NCBI GenBank assembly: GCA_036272815.1
Contig: DATAYA010000370.1
Span: 1 to 13,345, forward strand
Direction: 5' to 3'
Length of the DNA stretch: 13,345 nt
Source: DATAYA01 sp036272815
GTDB lineage: Bacteria; Pseudomonadota; Alphaproteobacteria; Acetobacterales; Acetobacteraceae
The notes below the pieces were generated by a model. That model was not told the DNA's origin. It did not search any database and worked only from the letters and a program-made list of their open reading frames with translations. Positions 5,636-12,702 of this stretch are shown here, in pieces (position 1 is the first letter of the stretch; every line of letters begins with the position of its first letter). The translations under genes and the position numbers were made by a program.

Positions 5636-7960
5636 TCAGTTGCGCAGCGGCTTGCCGGTCTCGAGCGTGTGCTCGATCCGCGCGAGCGTCGCGGGCTTGC
5701 GCACCAGGCGCATGAACACGCGGCGCTCGAGATCGAGAAGCTGCTGCTCGGTCATCGTATCCGTGAGGTCGGTATCGCCGCCCGACAGCACTTCGGCGAG
5801 CCCGTCGGCGACGACGAGATCGTGGTCGGTCGCGAGCCCGCGACGGTGGAAGGACTGCGCCGCCATGTCGAGCGCCAGCCGCCCGCTCGGTCCAGGCAGC
5901 ACGAACTCTGGCGGCGCGGGCGGCGCATAGCCGTCCACCATCGCGAGCGCACGCGCCTTGGCGTCCGCGAGCAGACGGTCGCGGTTCATCGTGATGCCGT
6001 CGCCCTCGCGCATGAATTTCTTTTCCCGCGCTTCGTGGGCAGATTTGGCGACCGTGGCCACGCTGACCACCTCGAACACGCGCCCGGGCGCCGGCATCGG
6101 GCCATGCGGCAGGCGCGCATCCGCGCGCACCCGCGCCAGCATCTCGCCGCAGCCGCCCCAGCCGGGGATGAGTCCGACGCCGCACTCGACCAGCCCGGCA
6201 TAGGTCTCCGCATGGGCCTGCACCGCGTCGCTGTGCAGCAAGATCTCGCAGCCGCCGCCGAGCGCCATGCCGGCAGGGGCGGCCACCACCGGAAAGGGCG
6301 CGTATTTGAGTGCCTTGTACGCCTGCTGCCCGGCGGTGACGGATTTTTCGATCTCACCCCACGCGGCGATGTTGGCCGCGAACAGGGCCAGGCCGAGATT
6401 GGCGCCGAGCGAGAAGTTGGCCGCCTCGTTGTAGATCACCAAGGCCCGGAATTTCTCCTTCACGGTCTCGATCGTGCGGACGAGCAGCGCGATCACCTGG
6501 TCGTCGAGCGCGTTGCTCTTGCCGGTGAACTCGAAGCAGGCAACGCCGTCGCCGATGTCCCATAGTGCGGCCGAAGCGTTGTGCAGCACCGGTTTGCCCG
6601 CGCGCTTGATGTCCTCCAGCAGCAGCACGCCTGCGGGTCGGACGATATCGCGATAGGTGCCGTCGAGGCCGCGGAACTGCCGCCGCCCGGCCTCGGTGCG
6701 GTAGAAGCGGCCCTCGCCCAGGTCGCGCAGCAGCGCGGGTACGGCGATGCCCTCCTGCGCCAGCATCGTGACGAGCGCCGGGGCGCCGATCCGGTCAATC
6801 AGCTCGAACGGGCCGAAATTCCAGTTGTAGCCGAGCCGCATCGCTGCATCGATCGAGACCACGTCCGCGGCAGCCCCGGGGATCAGTGTCGCCGCATAGG
6901 CGAGCGTGGAGCCGAGCACGCGCCGCGCATAGCGCCCGGCGCGGCTGGGACCTGAGAGGAGCGCCCGCAGATCGCGGCCCGCTGCCTTGATCTCCGGCAG
7001 CTCCGCACGGCGTTCGGGACGATATTCGCCGGTCGCGAGGTCGATCGTCTCTTTCACGCGGTCGGAACCCTGGCGCTGGATGCGGTAGAAGCCACCCTTT
7101 CCCTTCCGGCCGGTGAGCCCCTGCGCGATCATGCGCGCGATCAACGGCAGGTCGCCCGCGATCTCGTGGAACGGATCGTCCGGCGGCAACGCGCTGCGCA
7201 TCGAGGCATTGACGTGCGGACCGAGATCGATGCCGACGAGGTCGAGCAATCCGAACACGCCGGTCTTGGGGATGCCGAGCGGCCGGCCCATCACCGCGTC
7301 GGCCTCCTCGACGGTGAGCCCGATCGCCACCGCCTCATGCACCGCGCGCTGCATCCAGTAGATGCCGAGGCGGTTGGCGATGAAGCCCGGACTGTCCTCG
7401 CACCGCACGATGCTCTTGCCGAGCGCGACGTCGGCGAAGGCTGCGACCGCATCGACGGTGGCAGGATCGGCGGCCGCGCCCGCGACGATCTCCAGCAGCC
7501 GCATGTAGCGCGGCGGATTGAAGAAATGGGTGATGAGGAAGTCGCGCGCGAACGCCTCCGGCATCCCGGCGACAAGTGTCCGGAGCGGAATAGTCGACGT
7601 ATTGGAGCTGACCGCGGTACCGGGGCGGCGCACCCGATCGATGCGGCGATAGAGCGCCTGCTTCGCATCCAGGCGCTCGACCACCGCCTCGATGATCCAG
7701 TCGCAGCCGGCGAGTTTCCCGATGTCGTCCTCGATGTTGCCGGTCTCGACCAGCCGTGCGGCGCGCGTCTGCATGAACGCGGCGGGCTCGGCCTTGAGCA
7801 TTCGCGCGACGGCGCTCTCCGCGAGGACATTGCGGGCCGCCGCCCCGTCGGGGACGATGTCGAGCAGCAGCACCGGCACGCCCGCATTGGCGACCTGGGC
7901 CGCGATCCCGGCGCCCATCGTGCCGGCGCCGATGACGCCGACTTTCCGGATCGCCTCCAT
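5636..7960 (-). CDS. 3-hydroxyacyl-CoA dehydrogenase / enoyl-CoA hydratase fusion
   Basis: A bifunctional beta-oxidation enzyme of 774 residues that hydrates 2-enoyl-CoA and oxidises 3-hydroxyacyl-CoA with NAD. The dehydrogenase comes first: Rossmann loop VIGAGTMGAG (9-18), catalytic pair His145 (THFFNPP) and Glu157 (LLEIV), then two C-terminal dehydrogenase helical domains to about 450. A crotonase-fold domain follows (about 470-620) with MALGGGCEI and LVECGVGLIPGWGG, which keep both hydratase glutamates (572 and 592). This order is the reverse of FadB/FadJ, where the hydratase is N-terminal; such reversed fusions are known in many proteobacteria. A tail of about 150 residues completes it. 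The start at 7960 overlaps the thiolase stop by one base (TGATG), so translation is probably coupled. The frame stays open upstream, but that extension is the thiolase gene read out of frame. Confidence 0.95.
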   Translation of the reverse strand: MEAIRKVGVIGAGTMGAGIAAQVANAGVPVLLLDIVPDGAAARNVLAESAVARMLKAEPAAFMQTRAARLVETGNIEDDIGKLAGCDWIIEAVVERLDAKQALYRRIDRVRRPGTAVSSNTSTIPLRTLVAGMPEAFARDFLITHFFNPPRYMRLLEIVAGAAADPATVDAVAAFADVALGKSIVRCEDSPGFIANRLGIYWMQRAVHEAVAIGLTVEEADAVMGRPLGIPKTGVFGLLDLVGIDLGPHVNASMRSALPPDDPFHEIAGDLPLIARMIAQGLTGRKGKGGFYRIQRQGSDRVKETIDLATGEYRPERRAELPEIKAAGRDLRALLSGPSRAGRYARRVLGSTLAYAATLIPGAAADVVSIDAAMRLGYNWNFGPFELIDRIGAPALVTMLAQEGIAVPALLRDLGEGRFYRTEAGRRQFRGLDGTYRDIVRPAGVLLLEDIKRAGKPVLHNASAALWDIGDGVACFEFTGKSNALDDQVIALLVRTIETVKEKFRALVIYNEAANFSLGANLGLALFAANIAAWGEIEKSVTAGQQAYKALKYAPFPVVAAPAGMALGGGCEILLHSDAVQAHAETYAGLVECGVGLIPGWGGCGEMLARVRADARLPHGPMPAPGRVFEVVSVATVAKSAHEAREKKFMREGDGITMNRDRLLADAKARALAMVDGYAPPAPPEFVLPGPSGRLALDMAAQSFHRRGLATDHDLVVADGLAEVLSGGDTDLTDTMTEQQLLDLERRVFMRLVRKPATLARIEHTLETGKPLRN

Positions 7961-9084
7961 CAGACGCGCTCCAGCAGCGTGGCGATCCCCTGTCCGCCGC
8001 CGATGCACTGGGTCGCAAGCGCATAGCGCGCACCCTCGCGCACGAGCAGGCTGGCGGCCTTGCCGGTGATGCGCGCGCCCGTCGCCCCGAGCGGATGGCC
8101 GAGTGCGATTGCGCCGCCGTCGATGTTCAAGGATTCTTCGCGGAGGCCGAGTTCGCGCGCGCAGGCGAGCGCCTGGCTGGCAAACGCCTCGTTCAGCTCG
8201 ACGATATCGACATCGCCGATCGCGACACCGGCCCGTTCCAGGGCCTTGCGCGTCGCGGCGACCGGACCGATGCCCATGACATCCGGCGCGCAGCCGGCGA
8301 CCGCGACCGCACGGATGCGTGCGAGCACTGCCAGACCGCTGCGCCGCGCGTACTCCTCGCTGCACACCAGCACCGCGGCCGCACCATCGGTCAGCGGCGA
8401 GGACGTCCCGGCGGTGACGCTGCCGTGGTTGTCGAATGCGGGCTTGAGAGCGGCAAGACCTTCCTCGTTGGTGTCGGGCCGGATGCAGCCGTCCTGTGTG
8501 ACCCCTGCCACCGGCACGATCTCGTCTGCGAACCGCCCCTCCTGCTGCGCCGCCGCGGCGCGATGGTGGCTGCGCACCGCGAACGCCTCCTGCTCGGCGC
8601 GCGGGATCTGCCATCGACGCGCGACGTTCTCCGCGGTCTCGCCCATGCCGATGTAGGCCGCCGGCATCTTCGCGTGCAGTGCCGGGTTCGGCAGCGGGTT
8701 GAAGCCCATGATCGGTACCCGCGACATGCTCTCGACGCCGGCGCAGACGAACACCTCGCCTGCGCCGAGCCCGATCTGGCCGGCCGCGATATGCACCGAC
8801 TGCATCGACGAGCCGCAGAAGCGATTGACTGTCATTCCCGCCGCGGTGATCGGCAGGTCGGCGAGGAGTGCCACCAACCGGCCCGCGTTCAATCCCTGCT
8901 CGGCTTCGGGGAAGGCGCAGCCGAGAATGACGTCCTCGATGTCCTCGGGCTTGACGCCGGTGCGCGCGATCAAGGCGCGGACCACGTCGGCCGCCATGTC
9001 GTCGGGTCGCACGCGGGCGAGCGCGCCGCGGCCGGCGGGTGCGAAAGGCGAGCGGGCGTATCCCGCGATCACCGCATTGCTCAT
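7960..9084 (-). CDS. Thiolase (acetyl-CoA C-acyltransferase)
   Basis: A thiolase of 374 residues that cleaves 3-ketoacyl-CoA with CoA to acetyl-CoA plus a shortened acyl-CoA, the last beta-oxidation step. The full catalytic set is visible: nucleophile Cys90 in NRFCGSS, NEAFASQ (298-304), His330 in GHPLGATGAR and Cys360 in CIGGGQG. The sequence is compact for the family (usually about 390) but nothing essential is missing. The ATG at 9084 begins MSNAVIAGYARSPFAP, the normal first strand; a GGGAG lies about 10 bases upstream, inside the end of the MerR gene. It starts 4 bp after the MerR gene stop and ends overlapping the dehydrogenase/hydratase start. Position beside that fusion suggests the two act as a trifunctional-type pair. 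Degradative use is inferred from the operon; an acetoacetyl-CoA synthesis role is less likely. Confidence 0.95.
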   Translation of the reverse strand: MSNAVIAGYARSPFAPAGRGALARVRPDDMAADVVRALIARTGVKPEDIEDVILGCAFPEAEQGLNAGRLVALLADLPITAAGMTVNRFCGSSMQSVHIAAGQIGLGAGEVFVCAGVESMSRVPIMGFNPLPNPALHAKMPAAYIGMGETAENVARRWQIPRAEQEAFAVRSHHRAAAAQQEGRFADEIVPVAGVTQDGCIRPDTNEEGLAALKPAFDNHGSVTAGTSSPLTDGAAAVLVCSEEYARRSGLAVLARIRAVAVAGCAPDVMGIGPVAATRKALERAGVAIGDVDIVELNEAFASQALACARELGLREESLNIDGGAIALGHPLGATGARITGKAASLLVREGARYALATQCIGGGQGIATLLERV

Positions 9085-9088
9085 CGTC

Positions 9089-9502
9089 TCATGCTCCCGT
9101 TGCTCGTGCGGCAGTTCGACTCGGCAGTGCCGTCGCCGACAGCGCCGCTTCGGCCTGCGCCCGGATATTGCGCAATTCGCCCAGCGACTGCTCCACCGCG
9201 CGGCGCTGCTGCTCGAGATCCTCGATCCGCCGGTCGAGCTTGCCGAGGAGCATGCAGGTCTGCTCGCGCCGGGTCGGGTCGGCGTCGTAGAGATCGAGAT
9301 ACTCGCCAATGTCGCGCAGCGAGAAGCCCAGCCGCTTGCCTCGGAGTATCAGGACCATTCGCCCCCGGTCGCGCGCCGTGTAGACCCGCGTGGTGCCGGC
9401 CCGACGCGGCGAGATCAGGCCCTTGTCCTCATAAAAGCGCATCGTCCGCGGCGTGATCCCGAGATCGGCGGCGAGTTCCGTCACCGTGTAAAGGTGCTCC
9501 AT
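9089..9502 (-). CDS. MerR-family transcriptional regulator (LiuR-like)
   Basis: A 137-residue MerR-type DNA-binding regulator. The N-terminal winged helix reads LYTVTELAADLGITPRTMRF then YEDKGLISP, the classic MerR helix-turn-helix and wing, followed by LRGKRLGFSLRDIGEYLDLY. Residues about 85-120 form a dimerising coiled coil rich in Arg, Glu and Gln, and the tail is short, so no large ligand domain is present. It lacks the metal-binding cysteine pattern of MerR/CueR. It most resembles the LiuR-type regulators that control branched-chain amino acid and acyl-CoA catabolism; the inducer is presumably an acyl-CoA or other intermediate (inference). It is the first gene of the unit, with GAGG 7 bases before the ATG and the thiolase 4 bp downstream. 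The palindrome 29-42 bp upstream of its start suggests autoregulation. Confidence 0.93.
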   Translation of the reverse strand: MEHLYTVTELAADLGITPRTMRFYEDKGLISPRRAGTTRVYTARDRGRMVLILRGKRLGFSLRDIGEYLDLYDADPTRREQTCMLLGKLDRRIEDLEQQRRAVEQSLGELRNIRAQAEAALSATALPSRTAARATGA

Positions 9503-9530
9503 CGGCAGGCCTCAATCCCTGGTTGTCTCC

Positions 9531-9544
9531 TAACGTAAGCGTCA
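9531..9544 (-). promoter_or_regulatory. Putative MerR/LiuR-type operator upstream of the merR operon
   Basis: The minus strand reads TGACGCTTACGTTA, an imperfect palindrome 29-42 bp before the MerR gene's ATG. It matches the palindrome upstream of the fadL-type gene at 12 of 14 positions when both are written on opposite strands. A TTGACG hexamer (plus positions 9554-9559, read on the minus strand) lies just upstream and could be a -35 element. A weak TACGTT at 9537-9532 with 16-bp spacing would place the -10 inside the operator. The site is seen; its use by the neighbouring regulator is inference. Confidence 0.55.
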
Positions 9545-9568
9545 ACCATCTCACGTCAAGATCGCTCC

Positions 9569-9604
9569 CCGGATATGGGGCCGGATATGGTGCCGGATAT
9601 GGTG
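9569..9604. repeat. Three tandem 12-bp repeats beside the fadD stop codon
   Basis: The plus strand carries CCGGATATGGGG followed by two copies of CCGGATATGGTG with no spacer. The array touches the fadD-type gene's TGA (9605-9607) and lies upstream of the merR promoter region. The first unit, with the two preceding C residues, forms a short CCCC/GGGG hairpin around GGATAT (9567-9580). It may mark the end of the fadD transcript or be a polymorphic microsatellite-like array; no function is known. Confidence 0.85.
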
Positions 9605-11269
9605 TCAGTGCCGCGCCCCGTCGACCGCGGCCGCGGCCTCGGCCTCCGCCTCGGCCACCAGTTCCTTCTTGGAGAGTTTGCCGATCATCGTCCGCGGCAG
9701 GCTCGCACGGATCTCGACCTCGCGCGGCAGCTCGATCTTCGAGACGTAGCCGGCGAGGTGTGCACGCAGTTCCGCGGGCGTCGCCGCCGCGCCAGGACGC
9801 AACGTCACGAAGGCCTTCGGCGCCTGGCCGCGATAGGCGTCCGGGATGCCGATCGCGACCGCCTCGGCGACGGCGGGGTGCTGGTAGAGCGCCTCCTCCA
9901 GCACGCGCGGATAGACGCTGTAGCCGCCGCAGAGAATGACGTCCTTCAGGCGGTCGAGAATGCTGAGATAGCCGTCAGCATCGAGCGTCCCGACATCGCC
10001 GGTGCGCAGCGCGCCGTCGACGAACACCGCCTCGGTCTCGGACGGCCGGTTCCAGTAGCCGCGCATCACCTGCGGGCCGCGCACGCATACCTCGCCGCGC
10101 GCCTCCGCCGGCAGCACGCGATGCGGGTCGTCGAGATCGCGTATTTCGACGCTCGTGCCGAGCATGGGGATGCCGACCGTACCGTCCTTGATCCGGCCCT
10201 CGGGTGGATTGCAGGCGACAACGGGGGAGGCCTCGCTGAGGCCGTAGCCCTCGACCAACCTGCAGCCGGTGGCGCGCTCGAAACGTTCTCGCACCTCGGA
10301 CGGCAGCGGTGCGCCACCGGAGATCGAGACACGGATCGAGGAGAGGTCGTGGCGGTGGCGCTCCGCCTCGGCGCAGATCGCACCGTAGATTGTCGGCACC
10401 GCGGGGAAGATCGTCGGCCGCTGCCGCTCGATCGCGCGGATCACGCGCGCCAGCTCGAAGCGTGGCTGCAGGATCATCTCGGCGCCAACGGCCACGCTGA
10501 AATTAAGGACCGACGTCATGGCGAACACATGGAACAGCGGCAGCACGCCGAGCGTCACCTCCTGCCCCGGCCGCAGAGAGGGCATGTGCCGCACCACCTG
10601 CCGGCAGTTCACCGTCAGGTTCGCATGCGTCAGCATCGCCCCCTTCGGCGTGCCGGTGGTACCGCCGGTGTATTGCAGCACGGCGATGTCGCGCTCGGGG
10701 TCGATCGCGACCGGGGCTGGCGGCGTCGGATCGGCGAGCAGCCGTGCCACCGGGACGATGCGCGGGTCGCCGGCTGCGCGTACCGTCTCTCGGCGCTTCA
10801 GCAGGCGATAGAGCGCGCCCTTGCCCGGCGGCAGGACCGCGGCGATCGGGCAGAGGACGATGTGGCGCAGGCCGCTTTCCTCGGCCACTGCGCGGACCTT
10901 GTCAGCGATCGCGGCGAGGTCGGCCACAACCATGATCGTCGTGCCTGAATCGGTGATCTGGTGGCGCAGTTCGCGCTCGACGTAGAGCGGGTTGGTGTTG
11001 ACCACCGTGGCGCCTGCCGCCAGCGCCGCATAGTAGAACGCGACGAACCAGGGCATGTTCGGCAGGCACAATCCGACGCGCGTGCCCGGCCCCGCCCCGA
11101 GCCCCTGCAAGCCGCGCGTCAGGCGATCGACCATCCGGCCGAGATCGGCGTAGCTCCAGCGCCGCCCCTGAAACTCCATCGCCGGCCGGTCGCCGAACCG
11201 GCGCCGCGCCTCGGCGAGCAGCGCCGGGACCGGCAACCCCGCGAGGTCGGGATCGGGCGCCGTCGTCAT
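9605..11269 (-). CDS. fadD: Long-chain-fatty-acid-CoA ligase
   Basis: An adenylate-forming acyl-CoA synthetase of 554 residues that activates a fatty acid with ATP and CoA at the inner face of the membrane. Motifs appear in order: the phosphate loop YTGGTTGTPKGAMLTH (200-215), LPLFHVFA, EGYGLSEASP (340-349), LRTGDVGTLDADGYLSILDR (421-440) with KDVI directly after, and the C-terminal catalytic lysine Lys531 in GKLSKKEL. The FadD-type linker GYLSILDRLKD and the absence of a phosphopantetheine domain favour a fatty-acid ligase over a short-chain enzyme; the exact chain length is unknown. The tail is rich in Ala and Glu. The ATG at 11269 lies only 2 bp after the fadL-type gene stop, so the two form one unit that imports and then traps the acid as CoA ester. 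It ends directly against a 12-bp repeat array. Confidence 0.95.
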   Translation of the reverse strand: MTTAPDPDLAGLPVPALLAEARRRFGDRPAMEFQGRRWSYADLGRMVDRLTRGLQGLGAGPGTRVGLCLPNMPWFVAFYYAALAAGATVVNTNPLYVERELRHQITDSGTTIMVVADLAAIADKVRAVAEESGLRHIVLCPIAAVLPPGKGALYRLLKRRETVRAAGDPRIVPVARLLADPTPPAPVAIDPERDIAVLQYTGGTTGTPKGAMLTHANLTVNCRQVVRHMPSLRPGQEVTLGVLPLFHVFAMTSVLNFSVAVGAEMILQPRFELARVIRAIERQRPTIFPAVPTIYGAICAEAERHRHDLSSIRVSISGGAPLPSEVRERFERATGCRLVEGYGLSEASPVVACNPPEGRIKDGTVGIPMLGTSVEIRDLDDPHRVLPAEARGEVCVRGPQVMRGYWNRPSETEAVFVDGALRTGDVGTLDADGYLSILDRLKDVILCGGYSVYPRVLEEALYQHPAVAEAVAIGIPDAYRGQAPKAFVTLRPGAAATPAELRAHLAGYVSKIELPREVEIRASLPRTMIGKLSKKELVAEAEAEAAAAVDGARH

Positions 11270-11271
11270 GG

Positions 11272-12579
11272 TCAGAAGCGCAAGCGGGCGCCGAGGCTCA
11301 CGCTGTCGGCGCTGATCGCATACTTGCCGACGATCTCGCCGGAGGTAGCGGACGCGGCGCTGGTGATCGGCGCGTTGGCGAAGAAGGTATGCACGTAGCC
11401 GAGCATCAGGTCCGCATTCGGCGCGATGTTGTAGGTGAGGCCTGCCGCGAGGTCGTAGCGGTCGGAATCGGGGACGCGAGTGGTGCGGTCCGCGTCGCGC
11501 ACCGGGCTCTGGTCATAGGCAAACCCCGTTTGCAGCAGCAGCTCCGGCAGCACGCGATAGCTGGCACCGACCGCGGCGAACCATGTGTTGCGCCAGTTCT
11601 CGGGCATGATGGTCTGCGGCGCGCCGTTCTCCGGGGTGACAACCAAGCTCTTGAGCAGCGACCAGTCGGTCCACTGCACGTCCGACATCAGCGCGAGCTT
11701 CGGCGTCGCCTGCCAGTAGACGCCGCCGGCGAGGTTGTCCGGCAGCGTGATGCTGGTCGAGGCGGAGGCGTTGAGGGCCGAGAGCAGGGCAGCGGTCTGC
11801 GGGCTGAGGAGAGCGAGCGTTGGCGGCACGAAGATCGACTGCGTGCCGTCGATCCGATGCGTGATGCGGCTGTGGTAGTCGAGGCCGAAGCGCAAGCCGT
11901 CGTCAACCTGATAGAGACCGCCGACATTGAACCCGGCCGCGGTGTCGGAGCCGTGCAGGTCGGCCACCGGATCGCCGGTGATCGCCGCGGTGGGGCCAGT
12001 GTTGATCGCCTGCGTGAGGCGGGAATGGAAGTAGTCGATCACCGGCCCGAAACCGATCGAGAAGTGCCGGTCGATGGCGATGCCGGCGGCGATCGAGACG
12101 TTGATGTCGGTGATCGAGGAGACGAGGCTCTGGTAGCGGCCGACGAAATCCGCGGGATTGGCGACGCGCTGCCCAAACGGCTCGGTCACGGAGATGCCGA
12201 ACTTTACCCGGGGCAGAAAGTCCCACACCGCGAAGGCGGCGCCGGTCGCGGCCGACTGGATCAGGTTCTTGCCCTGCGTGCCGGATGTCTCGACGCCCGG
12301 CCCTTCGAAGTTGGCACCGCTGAAGCTCAGGTTCGGGAAGATGCCGTTGATCGAGCCGTCGATCTCGTTGGCATGCAGCCGCACCATGCCCGCCGGATTG
12401 GCGAACACGGTGCTGGCGTCGTAGGCCTTCGCGGTCTCGCCGGCAAAGGCGTTGGCCATCCAGTCCGCGCTGCCTTCGCGTAGGGCGAAGCCGGTAGCGT
12501 GCGCCGCAACAGGCACCGCGAGCGCGGCGGCCAGGCCGAGGCGTGTCGCAGTGGCGGCGGGCGAACGATGGCGCGTCAT
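11272..12579 (-). CDS. FadL/OmpP1-family outer-membrane transport protein
   Basis: An outer-membrane beta-barrel (435 residues) of the FadL/OmpP1 family, which lets hydrophobic substrates such as long-chain fatty acids cross the outer membrane. The signal peptide runs from residue 1 to about 28: a basic start (MTRHR), an Ala/Leu core and a VAAHA end. The mature N-terminus TGFALREGSADWMANAFAG followed by STVFANPAGM is the family's hallmark plug and hatch region. The rest shows alternating strands and ends SLGARLRF, with the C-terminal Phe expected of BAM substrates. I chose the ATG at 12579 because GAAGGGG precedes it and it gives a clean signal peptide; an in-frame ATG at 12624 would add a charged stretch ahead of it. 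It is followed 2 bp later by fadD. Aromatic hydrocarbon channels share the family, so the substrate is inferred from the neighbours. Confidence 0.95.
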   Translation of the reverse strand: MTRHRSPAATATRLGLAAALAVPVAAHATGFALREGSADWMANAFAGETAKAYDASTVFANPAGMVRLHANEIDGSINGIFPNLSFSGANFEGPGVETSGTQGKNLIQSAATGAAFAVWDFLPRVKFGISVTEPFGQRVANPADFVGRYQSLVSSITDINVSIAAGIAIDRHFSIGFGPVIDYFHSRLTQAINTGPTAAITGDPVADLHGSDTAAGFNVGGLYQVDDGLRFGLDYHSRITHRIDGTQSIFVPPTLALLSPQTAALLSALNASASTSITLPDNLAGGVYWQATPKLALMSDVQWTDWSLLKSLVVTPENGAPQTIMPENWRNTWFAAVGASYRVLPELLLQTGFAYDQSPVRDADRTTRVPDSDRYDLAAGLTYNIAPNADLMLGYVHTFFANAPITSAASATSGEIVGKYAISADSVSLGARLRF

Positions 12580-12646
12580 AGCGTCCCCTTCTTTTTTGCG
12601 TTTGCGTCTTTGCGCAATACGCATATCGCCGTAACCGACGCCAGCC

Positions 12647-12660
12647 TGACGTTAACGTTA
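12647..12660. promoter_or_regulatory. Putative MerR/LiuR-type operator upstream of the fadL-fadD unit
   Basis: TGACGTTAACGTTA is a palindrome centred on GTTAAC with a single mismatched pair. It lies 68-81 bp upstream of the chosen fadL-type start. It shares 12 of 14 positions with the site before the MerR gene. It is AT-rich against a very GC-rich background, which makes chance similarity less likely. It is the best candidate link between the regulator and the uptake genes. Confidence 0.6.
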
Positions 12661-12663
12661 TGC

Positions 12664-12692
12664 TCGATACCCAAGCGTGATGTATCCCGCAA
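12664..12692 (-). promoter_or_regulatory. Weak candidate promoter for the fadL-fadD unit
   Basis: On the minus strand TTGCGG (12692-12687) is followed after 17 bp by TATCGA (12669-12664). The palindrome begins 3 bp further downstream and would cover the transcription start, as expected for repression. The hexamers match consensus only partly, so this is a suggestion. Confidence 0.3.
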
Positions 12693-12702
12693 GGGGAAAA
12701 TG

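Noticed and set aside
4215..5930. A 571-codon open frame on the plus strand
   Set aside because: It is antisense to the acyl-CoA dehydrogenase gene, which has clear motifs and a ribosome binding site; the antisense product resembles nothing.
5619..6185. Upstream extension of the acyl-CoA dehydrogenase frame
   Set aside because: The extension overlaps the dehydrogenase/hydratase gene out of frame and is Arg-rich nonsense; the family N-terminus begins at 5618 after a good ribosome binding site.
7961..8614. Upstream extension of the dehydrogenase/hydratase frame
   Set aside because: It overlaps the thiolase gene out of frame; the Rossmann motif begins right after the ATG at 7960.
11389..12483. 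A 364-codon open frame on the plus strand
   Set aside because: It is antisense to the FadL-family gene, whose signal peptide, family hallmark and terminal Phe are unmistakable.
12580..12624. An earlier in-frame ATG for the FadL-family gene
   Set aside because: It would put a highly charged Lys/Arg stretch before the signal peptide and cover the GAAGGGG ribosome binding site.
12684..12700. A small hairpin with a neighbouring A/T run after the acyl-CoA ligase gene
   Set aside because: The stem is three to four pairs, and on the minus strand the T-run comes before it, so it cannot be an intrinsic terminator for that gene.
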